From Limanda limanda (Eukaryota > Chordata > Actinopteri > Pleuronectiformes > Pleuronectidae), in assembly GCF_963576545.1 (NCBI RefSeq), contig NW_026870395.1, forward strand, positions 248,001-312,000: a DNA stretch of 64,000 bases. Direction: 5' to 3'. Each line of letters opens with the position of its first letter. Position 1 is the stretch's first letter. A program made the position numbers and the translations under genes. The notes under the pieces were generated by a model. The model worked only from the letters and a program-made list of their open reading frames with translations. It did no database searches and had not been told where the DNA came from. Below, piece by piece: positions 38,401 through 51,975 of this stretch.

Positions 38401-41182
38401 TACCCCATTTAGTGGGGGTAGAGCCTACTTGCAAGTCTCTCCGACCTTCACAAAAAAAGTTATTCAAGAATATCTCTTTCTCCTATGTGCTTTCATCCCT
38501 AACCCTAACCCTAACCCTTCCGAAAGTCGGAGAAGCTCAAGGATGGTACTGATCGATGCGCGCTACCCCATTTAGTGGGGGTAGAGCCTACTTGCAAGTC
38601 TCTCCGACCTTCACAAAAAAAGTTATTCAAGAATATCTCCTCAGATTTGGGGGAATTTCGTCGGTCGACCTCTTCCGAAGGTCGTACAAGCTCGGGGATG
38701 GTACCAATCGATCTGCAGGACCCAAATTAGTCCAGATGCAACCACTTTCCAAGTCTCTCCGACCTTCACAAAAAAAGTTATTCAAGAATATCTCTTTCTC
38801 CTATGTGCTTTCATCCCTAACCCTAACCCTAACCCTTCCGAAAGTCGGAGAAGCTCAAGGATGGTACCGATCGATGCGCGCTACCCCATTTAGTGGGGGT
38901 AGAGCCTACTTGCAAGTCTCTCCGACCTTCACAAAAAAAGTTATTCAAGAATATCTCTTTCTCCTATGTGCTTTCATCCCTAACCCTAACCCTAACCCTT
39001 CCGAAAGTCGGAGAAGCTCAAGGATGGTACCGATCGATGCGCGCTACCCCATTTAGTGGGGGTAAAGCCTACTTGCAAGTCTCTCCGACCTTCACAAAAA
39101 AAGTTATTCAAGAATATCTCCTCAGATTTGGGGGAATTTCGTCGGTCGACCTCTTCCGAAGGTCGTACAAGCTCGGGGATGGTACCAATCGATCCGCAGG
39201 ACCCAAATTAGTCCAGATGCAACCACTTTCCAAGTCTCTCCGACCTTCACAAAAAAAGTTATTCAAGAATATCTCTTTCTCCTATGTGCTTTCATCCCTA
39301 ACCCTTCCGAAAGTCGGAGAAGCTCAAGGATGGTACCGATCGATGCGCGCTACCCCATTTAGTGGGGGTAGAGCCTACTTGCAAGTCTCTCCGACCTTCA
39401 CAAAAAAAGTTATTCAAGAATATCTCTTTCTCCTATGTGCTTTCATCCCTAACCCTAACCCTTCCGAAAGTCGGAGAAGCTCAATGATGGTACCGATCGA
39501 TGCGCGCTACCCCATTTAGTGGGGGTAGAGCCTACTTGCAAGTCTCTCCGACCTTCACAAAAAAAGTTATTCAAGAATATCTCTTTCTCCTATGTGCTTT
39601 CATCCCTAACCCTAACCCTAACCCTTCCGAAAGTCGGAGAAGCTCAAGGATGGTACCGATCGATGCGCGCTACCCCATTTAGTGGGGGTAAAGCCTACTT
39701 GCAAGTCTCTCCGACCTTCACAAAAAAAGTTATTCAAGAATATCTCCTCAGATTTGGGGGAATTTCGTCGGTCGACCTCTTCCGAAGGTCGTACAAGCTC
39801 GGGGATGGTACCAATCGATCCGCAGGACCCAAATTAGTCCAGATGCAACCACTTTCCAAGTCTCTCCGACCTTCACAAAAAAAGTTATTCAAGAATATCT
39901 CTTTCTCCTATGTGCTTTCATCCCTAACCCTAACCCTTCCGAAAGTCGGAGAAGCTCAAGGATGGTACCGATCGATGCGCGCTACCCCATTTAGTGGGGG
40001 TAGAGCCTACTTGCAAGTCTCTCCGACCTTCACAAAAAAAGTTATTCAAGAATATCTCTTTCTCCTATGTGCTTTCATCCCTAACCCTAACCCTAACCCT
40101 TCCGAAAGTCGGAGAAGCTCAAGGATGGTACCGATCGATGCGCGCTACCCCATTTAGTGGGGGTAGAGCCTACTTGCAAGTCTCTCCGACCTTCAAAAAA
40201 AAAGTTATTCAAGAATATCTCTTTCTCCTATGTGCTTTCATCCCTAACCCTAACCCTAACCCTTCCGAAAGTCGGAGAAGCTCAAGGATGGTACCGATCG
40301 ATGCGCGCTACCCCATTTAGTGGGGGTAGAGCCTACTTGCAAGTCTCTCCGACCTTCACAAAAAAAGTTATTCAAGAATATCTCCTCAGATTTGGGGGAA
40401 TTTCGTCGGTCGACCTCTTCCGAAGGTCGTACAAGCTCGGGGATGGTACCAATCGATCCGCAGGACCCAAATTAGTCCAGATGCAACCACTTTCCAAGTC
40501 TCTCCGACCTTCACAAAAAAAGTTATTCAAGAATATCTCTTTCTCCTATGTGCTTTCATCCCTAACCCTAACCCTAACCCTTCCGAAAGTCGGAGAAGCT
40601 CAAGGATGGTACCGATCGATGCGCGCTACCCCATTTAGTGGGGGTAGAGCCTACTTGCAAGTCTCTCCGACCTTCACAAAAAAAGTTATTCAAGAATATC
40701 TCTTTCTCCTATGTGCTTTCATCCCTAACCCTAACCCTAACCCTTCCGAAAGTCGGAGAAGCTCAAGGATGGTACCGATCGATGCGCGCTACCCCATTTA
40801 GTGGGGGTAGAGCCTACTTGCAAGTCTCTCCGACCTTCACAAAAAAAGTTATTCAAGAATATCTCTTTCTCCTATGTGCTTTCATCCCTAACCCTAACCC
40901 TAACCCTTCCGAAAGTCGGAGAAGCTCAAGGATGGTACCGATCGATGCGCGCTACCCCATTTAGTGGGGGTAGAGCCTACTTGCAAGTCTCTCCGACCTT
41001 CACAAAAAAAGTTATTCAAGAATATCTCCTCAGATTTGGGGGAATTTCGTCGGTCGACCTCTTCCGAAGGTCGTACAAGCTCGGGGATGGTACCAATCGA
41101 TCTGCAGGACCCAAATTAGTCCAGATGCAACCACTTTCCAAGTCTCTCCGACCTTCACAAAAAAAGTTATTCAAGAATATCT
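35423..41182. repeat. Array block 6, copy 2 of the 5,760-bp super-repeat
   Basis: A runs are 4,3,3,3,3,2,3,3,3, and the block is exactly 5,760 bp long. Markers match block 5 at +5,760: 36510, 36663, 37308, 37556, 38549, 38713, 39484, 41102. I saw no difference between the copies within the matched span. The one- and two-unit telomeric tracts are also kept at matching places (37518, 37675, 39275, 39426, 39901). Confidence 0.92.
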
Positions 41183-44100
41183 CTTTCTCCTATGTGCTTT
41201 CATCCCTAACCCTAACCCTAACCCTTCCGAAAGTCGGAGAAGCTCAAGGATGGTACCGATCGATGCGCGCTACCCCATTTAGTGGGGGTAGAGCCTACTT
41301 GCAAGTCTCTCCGACCTTCACAAAAAAAGTTATTCAAGAATATCTCTTTCTCCTATGTGCTTTCATCCCTAACCCTAACCCTAACCCTTCCGAAAGTCGG
41401 AGAAGCTCAAGGATGGTACCGATCGATGCGCGCTACCCCATTTAGTGGGGGTAGAGCCTACTTGCAAGTCTCTCCGACCTTCACAAAAAAAGTTATTCAA
41501 GAATATCTCTTTCTCCTATGTGCTTTCATCCCTAACCCTAACCCTAACCCTTCCGAAAGTCGGAGAAGCTCAAGGATGGTACCGATCGATGCGCGCTACC
41601 CCATTTAGTGGGGGTAGAGCCTACTTGCAAGTCTCTCCGACCTTCACAAAAAAAGTTATTCAAGAATATCTCCTCAGATTTGGGGGAATTTCGTCGGTCG
41701 ACCTCTTCCGAAGGTCGTACAAGCTCGGGGATGGTACCAATCGATCCGCAGGACCCAAATTAGTCCAGATGCAACCACTTTCCAAGTCTCTCCGACCTTC
41801 ACAAAAAAAGTTATTCAAGAATATCTCTTTCTCCTATGTGCTTTCATCCCTAACCCTAACCCTAACCCTTCCGAAAGTCGGAGAAGCTCAAGGATGGTAC
41901 CGATCGATGCGCGCTACCCCATTTAGTGGGGGTAGAGCCTACTTGCAAGTCTCTCCGACCTTCACAAAAAAAGTTATTCAAGAATATCTCTTTCTCCTAT
42001 GTGCTTTCATCCCTAACCCTAACCCTAACCCTTCCGAAAGTCGGAGAAGCTCAAGGATGGTACCGATCGATGCGCGCTACCCCATTTAGTGGGGGTAGAG
42101 CCTACTTGCAAGTCTCTCCGACCTTCACAAAAAAAGTTATTCAAGAATATCTCTTTCTCCTATGTGCTTTCATCCCTAACCCTAACCCTAACCCTTCCGA
42201 AAGTCGGAGAAGCTCAAGGATGGTACCGATCGATGCGCGCTACCCCATTTAGTGGGGGTAGAGCCTACTTGCAAGTCTCTCCGACCTTCACAAAAAAAGT
42301 TATTCAAGAATATCTCCTCAGATTTGGGGGAATTTCGTCGGTCGACCTCTTCCGAAGGTCGTACAAGCTCGGGGATGGTACCAATCAATCCGCAGGACCC
42401 AAATTAGTCCAGATGCAACCACTTTCCAAGTCTCTCCGACCTTCACAAAAAAAGTTATTCAAGAATATCTCTTTCTCCTATGTGCTTTCATCCCTAACCC
42501 TAACCCTAACCCTTCCGAAAGTCGGAGAAGCTCAAGGATGGTACCGATCGATGCGCGCAACCCCATTTAGTGGGGGTAGAGCCTACTTGCAAGTCTCTCC
42601 GACCTTCACAAAAAAAGTTATTCAAGAATATCTCTTTCTCCTATGTGCTTTCATCCCTAACCCTAACCCTAACCCTTCCGAAAGTCGGAGAAGCTCAAGG
42701 ATGGTACCGATCGATGCGCGCTACCCCATTTAGTGGGGGTAGAGCCTACTTGCAAGTCTCTCCGACCTTCACAAAAAAAGTTATTCAAGAATATCTCTTT
42801 CTCCTATGTGCTTTCATCCCTAACCCTAACCCTAACCCTTCCGAAAGTCGGAGAAGCTCAAGGATGGTACCGATCGATGCGCGCTACCCCATTTAGTGGG
42901 GGTAGAGCCTACTTGCAAGTCTCTCCGACCTTCACAAAAAAAGTTATTCAAGAATATCTCCTCAGATTTGGGGGAATTTCGTCGGTCGACCTCTTCCGAA
43001 GGTCGTACAAGCTCGGGGATGGTACCAATCGATCTGCAGGACCCAAATTAGTCCAGATGCAACCACTTTCCAAGTCTCTCCGACCTTCACAAAAAAAGTT
43101 ATTCAAGAATATCTCTTTCTCCTATGTGCTTTCATCCCTAACCCTAACCCTAACCCTTCCGAAAGTCGGAGAAGCTCAAGGATGGTACCGATCGATGCGC
43201 GCTACCCCATTTAGTGGGGGTAGAGCCTACTTGCAAGTCTCTCCGACCTTCACAAAAAAAGTTATTCAAGAATATCTCTTTCTCCTATGTGCTTTCATCC
43301 CTAACCCTAACCCTAACCCTTCCGAAAGTCGGAGAAGCTCAAGGATGGTACCGATCGATGCGCGCTACCCCATTTAGTGGGGGTAGAGCCTACTTGCAAG
43401 TCTCTCCGACCTTCACAAAAAAAGTTATTCAAGAATATCTCTTTCTCCTATGTGCTTTCATCCCTAACCCTAACCCTAACCCTTCCGAAAGTCGGAGAAG
43501 CTCAAGGATGGTACCGATCGATGCGCGCTACCCCATTTAGTGGGGGTAGAGCCTACTTGCAAGTCTCTCCGACCTTCACAAAAAAAGTTATTCAAGAATA
43601 TCTCCTCAGATTTGGGGGAATTTCGTCGGTCGACCTCTTCCGAAGGTCGTACAAGCTCGGGGATGGTACCAATCGATCCGCAGGACCCAAATTAGTCCAG
43701 ATGCAACCACTTTCCAAGTCTCTCCGACCTTCACAAAAAAAGTTATTCAAGAATATCTCTTTCTCCTATGTGCTTTCATCCCTAACCCTAACCCTAACCC
43801 TTCCGAAAGTCGGAGAAGCTCAAGGATGGTACCGATCGATGCGCGCTACCCCATTTAGTGGGGGTAGAGCCTACTTGCAAGTCTCTCCGACCTTCACAAA
43901 AAAAGTTATTCAAGAATATCTCTTTCTCCTATGTGCTTTCATCCCTAACCCTAACCCTAACCCTTCCGAAAGTCGGAGAAGCTCAAAGATGGTACCGATC
44001 GATGCGCGCTACCCCATTTAGTGGGGGTAGAGCCTACTTGCAAGTCTCTCCGACCTTCACAAAAAAAGTTATTCAAGAATATCTCTTTCTCCTATGTGCT

Positions 44101-45527
44101 TTCATCCCTAACCCTAACCCTAACCCTTCCGAAAGTCGGAGAAGCTCAAGGATGGTACCGATCGATGCGCGCTACCCCATTTAGTGGGGGTAGAGCCTAC
44201 TTGCAAGTCTCTCCGACCTTCACAAAAAAAGTTATTCAAGAATATCTCCTCAGATTTGGGGGAATTTCGTCGGTCGACCTCTTCCGAAGGTCGTACAAGC
44301 TCGGGGATGGTACCAATCAATCCGCAGGACCCAAATTAGTCCAGATGCAACCACTTTCCAAGTCTCTCCGACCTTCACAAAAAAAGTTATTCAAGAATAT
44401 CTCTTTCTCCTATGTGCTTTCATCCCTAACCCTAACCCTAACCCTTCCGAAAGTCGGAGAAGCTCAAGGATGGTACCGATCGATGCGCGCAACCCCATTT
44501 AGTGGGGGTAGAGCCTACTTGCAAGTCTCTCCGACCTTCACAAAAAAAGTTATTCAAGAATATCTCTTTCTCCTATGTGCTTTCATCCCTAACCCTAACC
44601 CTAACCCTTCCGAAAGTCGGAGAAGCTCAAGGATGGTACCGATCGATGCGCGCTACCCCATTTAGTGGGGGTAGAGCCTACTTGCAAGTCTCTCCGACCT
44701 TCACAAAAAAAGTTATTCAAGAATATCTCTTTCTCCTATGTGCTTTCATCCCTAACCCTAACCCTAACCCTTCCGAAAGTCGGAGAAGCTCAAGGATGGT
44801 ACTGATCGATGCGCGCTACCCCATTTAGTGGGGGTAGAGCCTACTTGCAAGTCTCTCCGACCTTCACAAAAAAAGTTATTCAAGAATATCTCCTCAGATT
44901 TGGGGGAATTTCGTCGGTCGACCTCTTCCGAAGGTCGTACAAGCTCGGGGATGGTACCAATCGATCCGCAGGACCCAAATTAGTCCAGATGCAACCACTT
45001 TCCAAGTCTCTCCGACCTTCACAAAAAAAGTTATTCAAGAATATCTCTTTCTCCTATGTGCTTTCATCCCTAACCCTAACCCTAACCCTTCCGAAAGTCG
45101 GAGAAGCTCAAGGATGGTACCGATCGATGCGCGCTACCCCATTTAGTGGGGGTAGAGCCTACTTGCAAGTCTCTCCGACCTTCACAAAAAACGTTATTCA
45201 AGAATATCTCTTTCTCCTATGTGCTTTCATCCCTAACCCTAACCCTAACCCTTCCGAAAGTCGGAGAAGCTCAAGGATGGTACCGATCGATGCGCGCTAC
45301 CCCATTTAGTGGGGGTAGAGCCTACTTGCAAGTCTCTCCGACCTTCACAAAAAAAGTTATTCAAGAATATCTCCTCAGATTTGGGGGAATTTCGTCGGTC
45401 GACCTCTTCCGAAGGTCGTACAAGCTCGGGGATGGTACCAATCGATCTGCAGGACCCAAATTAGTCCAGATGCAACCACTTTCCAAGTCTCTCCGACCTT
45501 CACAAAAAAAGTTATTCAAGAATATCT
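41183..45527. repeat. Array block 7, almost perfectly regular AAAB
   Basis: A runs are 3,3,3,3,3,3,2, with all telomeric tracts at three units. Two B copies near 42387 and 44319 read AATCAATCC instead of AATCGATCC, which removes the ClaI site. B copies near 43034 and 45446 carry CTGCAG. From here to the right edge the central-domain markers (ACTTTCAAG, GGGTACAG, GATTTTC) are absent. Confidence 0.9.
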
Positions 45528-48274
45528 CTTTCTCCTATGTGCTTTCATCCCTAACCCTAACCCTAACCCTTCCGAAAGTCGGAGAAGCTCAAGGATGGTA
45601 CCGATCGATGCGCGCTACCCCATTTAGTGGGGGTAGAGCCTACTTGCAAGTCTCTCCGACCTTCACAAAAAAAGTTATTCAAGAATATCTCTTTCTCCTA
45701 TGTGCTTTCATCCCTAACCCTAACCCTAACCCTTCCGAAAGTCGGAGAAGCTCAAGGATGGTACCGATCGATGCGCGCTACCCCATTTAGTGGGGGTAGA
45801 GCCTACTTGCAAGTCTCTCCGACCTTCACAAAAAAAGTTATTCAAGAATATCTCTTTCTCCTATGTGCTTTCATCCCTAACCCTAACCCTAACCCTTCCG
45901 AAAGTCGGAGAAGCTCAAGGATGGTACCGATCGATGCGCGCTACCCCATTTAGTGGGGGTAGAGCCTACTTGCAAGTCTCTCCGACCTTCACAAAAAAAG
46001 TTATTCAAGAATATCTCTTTCTCCTATGTGCTTTCATCCCTAACCCTAACCCTAACCCTTCCGAAAGTCGTAGAAGCTCAAGGATGGTACCGATCGATGC
46101 GTGCTACCCCATTTAGTGGGGGTAGAGCCTACTTGCAAGTCTCTCCGACCTTCACAAAAAAAGTTATTCAAGAATATCTCTTTCTCCTATGTGCTTTCAT
46201 CCCTAACCCTAACCCTAACCCTTCCGAAAGTCGGAGAAGCTCAAAGATGGTACCGATCGATGCGCGCTACCCCATTTAGTGGGGGTAGAGCCTACTTGCA
46301 AGTCTCTCCGACCTTCACAAAAAACGTTATTCAAGAATATCTCTTTCTCCTATGTGCTTTCATCCCTAACCCTAACCCTAACCCTTCCGAAAGTCGGAGA
46401 AGCTCAAGGATGGTACCGATCGATGCGCGCTACCCCATTTAGTGGGGGTAGAGCCTACTTGCAAGTCTCTCCGACCTTCACAAAAAAAGTTATTCAAGAA
46501 TATCTCCTCAGATTTGGGGGAATTTCGTCGGTCGACCTCTTCCGAAGGTCGTACAAGCTCGGGGATGGTACCAATCGATCCGCAGGACCCAAATTAGTCC
46601 AGATGCAACCACTTTCCAAGTCTCTCCGACCTTCACAAAAAAAGTTATTCAAGAATATCTCTTTCTCCTATGTGCTTTCATCCCTAACCCTAACCCTAAC
46701 CCTTCCGAAAGTCGGAGAAGCTCAAGGATGGTACCGATCGATGCGCGCTACCCCATTTAGTGGGGGTAGAGCCTACTTGCAAGTCTCTCCGACCTTCACA
46801 AAAAAAGTTATTCAAGAATATCTCTTTCTCCTATGTGCTTTCATCCCTAACCCTAACCCTAACCCTTCCGAAAGTCGGAGAAGCTCAAGGATGGTACCGA
46901 TCGATGCGCGCTACCCCATTTAGTGGGGGTAGAGCCTACTTGCAAGTCTCTCCGACCTTCACAAAAAAAGTTATTCAAGAATATCTCTTTCTCCTATGTG
47001 CTTTCATCCCTAACCCTAACCCTAACCCTTCCGAAAGTCGGAGAAGCTCAAGGATGGTACCGATCGATGCGTGCAACCCCATTTAGTGGGGGTAGAGCCT
47101 ACTTGCAAGTCTCTCCGACCTTCACAAAAAAAGTTATTCAAGAATATCTCTTTCTCCTATGTGCTTTCATCCCTAACCCTAACCCTAACCCTTCCGAAAG
47201 TCGGAGAAGCTCAAGGATGGTACCGATCGATGCGCGCTACCCCATTTAGTGGGGGTAGAGCCTACTTGCAAGTCTCTCCGACCTTCACAAAAAAAGTTAT
47301 TCAAGAATATCTCTTTCTCCTATGTGCTTTCATCCCTAACCCTAACCCTAACCCTTCCGAAAGTCGGAGAAGCTCAAGGATGGTACCGATCGATGCGCGC
47401 TACCCCATTTAGTGGGGGTAGAGCCTACTTGCAAGTCTCTCCGACCTTCACAAAAAAAGTTATTCAAGAATATCTCTTTCTCCTATGTGCTTTCATCCCT
47501 AACCCTAACCCTAACCCTTCCGAAAGTCGGAGAAGCTCAAAGATGGTAACGATCGATGCGCTCTACCCCATTTAGTGGGGGTAGAGCCTACTTGCAAGTC
47601 TCTCCGACCTTCACAAAAAAAGTTATTCAAGAATATCTCTTTCTCCTATGTGCTTTCATCCCTAACCCTAACCCTAACCCTTCCGAAAGTCGGAGAAGCT
47701 CAAGGATGGTACCGATCGATGCGCGCTACCCCATTTAGTGGGGGTAGAGCCTACTTGCAAGTCTCTCCGACCTTCACAAAAAAAGTTATTCAAGAATATC
47801 TCCTCAGATTTGGGGGAATTTCGTCGGTCGACCTCTTCCGAAGGTCGTACAAGCTCGGGGATGGTACCAATCGATCCGCAGGACCCAAATTAGTCCAGAT
47901 GCAACCACTTTCCAAGTCTCTCCGACCTTCACAAAAAAAGTTATTCAAGAATATCTCTTTCTCCTATGTGCTTTCATCCCTAACCCTAACCCTAACCCTT
48001 CCGAAAGTCGGAGAAGCTCAAGGATGGTACCGATCGATGCGCGCTACCCCATTTAGTGGGGGTAGAGCCTACTTGCAAGTCTCTCCGACCTTCACAAAAA
48101 AAGTTATTCAAGAATATCTCCTCAGATTTGGGGGAATTTCGTCGGTCGACCTCTTCCGAAGGTCGTACAAGCTCGGGGATGGTACCAATCGATCCGCAGG
48201 ACCCAAATTAGTCCAGATGCAACCACTTTCCAAGTCTCTCCGACCTTCACAAAAAAAGTTATTCAAGAATATCT
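45528..48274. repeat. Array block 8, long A runs of 6 and 7
   Basis: A runs are 6,7,1. It contains 14 A against 3 B, unlike the 3:1 ratio elsewhere. Markers: GTCGTAGAAG near 46070, GCGTGCTACC near 46111, CAAAGATGG near 46245, AAAACGTT near 46325, GCGTGCAACC near 47071, and TAACGATCGATGCGCTC near 47547. The last two recur at 55.1-55.6 kb and 62.7-63.2 kb. Confidence 0.9.
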
Positions 48275-51200
48275 CTTTCTCCTATGTGCTTTCATCCCTA
48301 ACCCTAACCCTAACCCTTCCGAAAGTCGGAGAAGCTCAAGGATGGTACCGATCGATGCGCGCTACCCCATTTAGTGGGGGTAGAGCCTACTTGCAAGTCT
48401 CTCCGACCTTCACAAAAAAAGTTATTCAAGAATATCTCTTTCTCCTATGTGCTTTCATCCCTAACCCTAACCCTAACCCTTCCGAAAGTCGGAGAAGCTC
48501 AAGGATGGTACCGATCGATGCGCGCTACCCCATTTAGTGGGGGTAGAGCCTACTTGCAAGTCTCTCCGACCTTCACAAAAAAAGTTATTCAAGAATATCT
48601 CTTTCTCCTATGTGCTTTCATCCCTAACCCTAACCCTAACCCTTCCGAAAGTCGGAGAAGCTCAAGGATGGTACCGATCGATGCGCGCTACCCCATTTAG
48701 TGGGGGTAGAGCCTACTTGCAAGTCTCTCCGACCTTCACAAAAAAAGTTATTCAAGAATATCTCCTCAGATTTGGGGGAATTTCGTCGGTCGACCTCTTC
48801 CGAAGGTCGTACAAGCTCGGGGATGGTACCAATCAATCCGCAGGACCCAAATTAGTCCAGATGCAACCACTTTCCAAGTCTCTCCGACCTTCACAAAAAA
48901 AGTTATTCAAGAATATCTCTTTCTCCTATGTGCTTTCATCCCTAACCCTAACCCTAACCCTTCCGAAAGTCGGAGAAGCTCAAGGATGGTACCGATCGAT
49001 GCGCGCAACCCCATTTAGTGGGGGTAGAGCCTACTTGCAAGTCTCTCCGACCTTCACAAAAAAAGTTATTCAAGAATATCTCTTTCTCCTATGTGCTTTC
49101 ATCCCTAACTCTAACCCTAACCCTTCCGAAAGTCGGAGAAGCTCAAGGATGGTACCGATCGATGCGCGCTACCCCATTTAGTGGGGGTAGAGCCTACTTG
49201 CAAGTCTCTCCGACCTTCACAAAAAAAGTTATTCAAGAATATCTCTTTCTCCTATGTGCTTTCATCCCTAACCCTAACCCTAACCCTTCCGAAAGTCGGA
49301 GAAGCTCAAGGATGGTACCGATCGATGCGCGCTACCCCATTTAGTGGGGGTAGAGCCTACTTGCAAGTCTCTCCGACCTTCACAAAAAAAGTTATTCAAG
49401 AATATCTCCTCAGATTTGGGGGAATTTCGTCGGTCGACCTCTTCCGAAGGTCGTACAAGCTCGGGGATGGTACCAATCGATCTGCAGGACCCAAATTAGT
49501 CCAGATGCAACCACTTTCCAAGTCTCTCCGACCTTCACAAAAAAAGTTATTCAAGAATATCTCTTTCTCCTATGTGCTTTCATCCCTAACCCTAACCCTA
49601 ACCCTTCCGAAAGTCGGAGAAGCTCAAGGATGGTACCGATCGATGCGCGCTACCCCATTTAGTGGGGGTAGAGCCTACTTGCAAGTCTCTCCGACCTTCA
49701 CAAAAAAAGTTATTCAAGAATATCTCTTTCTCCTATGTGCTTTCATCCCTAACCCTAACCCTAACCCTTCCGAAAGTCGGAGAAGCTCAAGGATGGTACC
49801 GATCGATGCGCGCTACCCCATTTAGTGGGGGTAGAGCCTACTTGCAAGTCTCTCCGACCTTCACAAAAAAAGTTATTCAAGAATATCTCTTTCTCCTATG
49901 TGCTTTCATCCCTAACCCTAACCCTAACCCTTCCGAAAGTCGGAGAAGCTCAAGGATGGTACCGATCGATGCGCGCTACCCCATTTAGTGGGGGTAGAGC
50001 CTACTTGCAAGTCTCTCCGACCTTCACAAAAAAAGTTATTCAAGAATATCTCCTCAGATTTGGGGGAATTTCGTCGGTCGACCTCTTCCGAAGGTCGTAC
50101 AAGCTCGGGGATGGTACCAATCGATCCGCAGGACCCAAATTAGTCCAGATGCAACCACTTTCCAAGTCTCTCCGACCTTCACAAAAAAAGTTATTCAAGA
50201 ATATCTCTTTCTCCTATGTGCTTTCATCCCTAACCCTAACCCTAACCCTTCCGAAAGTCGGAGAAGCTCAAGGATGGTACCGATCGATGCGCGCTACACC
50301 ATTTAGTGGGGGTAGAGCCTACTTGCAAGTCTCTCCGACCTTCACAAAAAAAGTTATTCAAGAATATCTCTTTCTCCTATGTGCTTTCATCCCTAACCCT
50401 AACCCTAACCCTTCCGAAAGTCGGAGAAGCTCAAAGATGGTACCGATCGATGCGCGCTACCCCATTTAGTGGGGGTAGAGCCTACTTGCAAGTCTCTCCG
50501 ACCTTCACAAAAAAAGTTATTCAAGAATATCTCTTTCTCCTATGTGCTTTCATCCCTAACCCTAACCCTAACCCTTCCGAAAGTCGGAGAAGCTCAAGGA
50601 TGGTACCGATCGATGCGCGCTACCCCATTTAGTGGGGGTAGAGCCTACTTGCAAGTCTCTCCGACCTTCACAAAAAAAGTTATTCAAGAATATCTCCTCA
50701 GATTTGGGGGAATTTCGTCGGTCGACCTCTTCCGAAGGTCGTACAAGCTCGGGGATGGTACCAATCAATCCGCAGGACCCAAATTAGTCCAGATGCAACC
50801 ACTTTCCAAGTCTCTCCGACCTTCACAAAAAAAGTTATTCAAGAATATCTCTTTCTCCTATGTGCTTTCATCCCTAACCCTAACCCTAACCCTTCCGAAA
50901 GTCGGAGAAGCTCAAGGATGGTACCGATCGATGCGCGCAACCCCATTTAGTGGGGGTAGAGCCTACTTGCAAGTCTCTCCGACCTTCACAAAAAAAGTTA
51001 TTCAAGAATATCTCTTTCTCCTATGTGCTTTCATCCCTAACCCTAACCCTAACCCTTCCGAAAGTCGGAGAAGCTCAAGGATGGTACCGATCGATGCGCG
51101 CTACCCCATTTAGTGGGGGTAGAGCCTACTTGCAAGTCTCTCCGACCTTCACAAAAAAAGTTATTCAAGAATATCTCTTTCTCCTATGTGCTTTCATCCC

Positions 51201-51975
51201 TAACCCTAACCCTAACCCTTCCGAAAGTCGGAGAAGCTCAAGGATGGTACCGATCGATGCGCGCTACCCCATTTAGTGGGGGTAGAGCCTACTTGCAAGT
51301 CTCTCCGACCTTCACAAAAAAAGTTATTCAAGAATATCTCCTCAGATTTGGGGGAATTTCGTCGGTCGACCTCTTCCGAAGGTCGTACAAGCTCGGGGAT
51401 GGTACCAATCGATCCGCAGGACCCAAATTAGTCCAGATGCAACCACTTTCCAAGTCTCTCCGACCTTCACAAAAAAAGTTATTCAAGAATATCTCTTTCT
51501 CCTATGTGCTTTCATCCCTAACCCTAACCCTAACCCTTCCGAAAGTCGGAGAAGCTCAAGGATGGTACCGATCGATGCGCGCTACCCCATTTAGTGGGGG
51601 TAGAGCCTACTTGCAAGTCTCTCCGACCTTCACAAAAAACGTTATTCAAGAATATCTCTTTCTCCTATGTGCTTTCATCCCTAACCCTAACCCTAACCCT
51701 TCCGAAAGTCGGAGAAGCTCAAGGATGGTACCGATCGATGTGCGCTACCCCATTTAGTGGGGGTAGAGCCTACTTGCAAGTCTCTCCGACCTTCACAAAA
51801 AAAGTTATTCAAGAATATCTCCTCAGATTTGGGGGAATTTCGTCGGTCGACCTCTTCCGAAGGTCGTACAAGCTCGGGGATGGTACCAATCGATCTGCAG
51901 GACCCAAATTAGTCCAGATGCAACCACTTTCCAAGTCTCTCCGACCTTCACAAAAAAAGTTATTCAAGAATATCT
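48275..51975. repeat. Array block 9, repeats 41.8-45.5 kb at +6,448
   Basis: A runs are 3,3,3,3,3,2. B variants follow the same order as in block 7: AATCAATCC (48835), CTGCAG (49482), plain, AATCAATCC (50767), plain, CTGCAG (51893). Private changes are C to T in a telomeric unit at 49110, GCTACACC near 50298 and GATGTGCGC near 51739. Confidence 0.9.
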
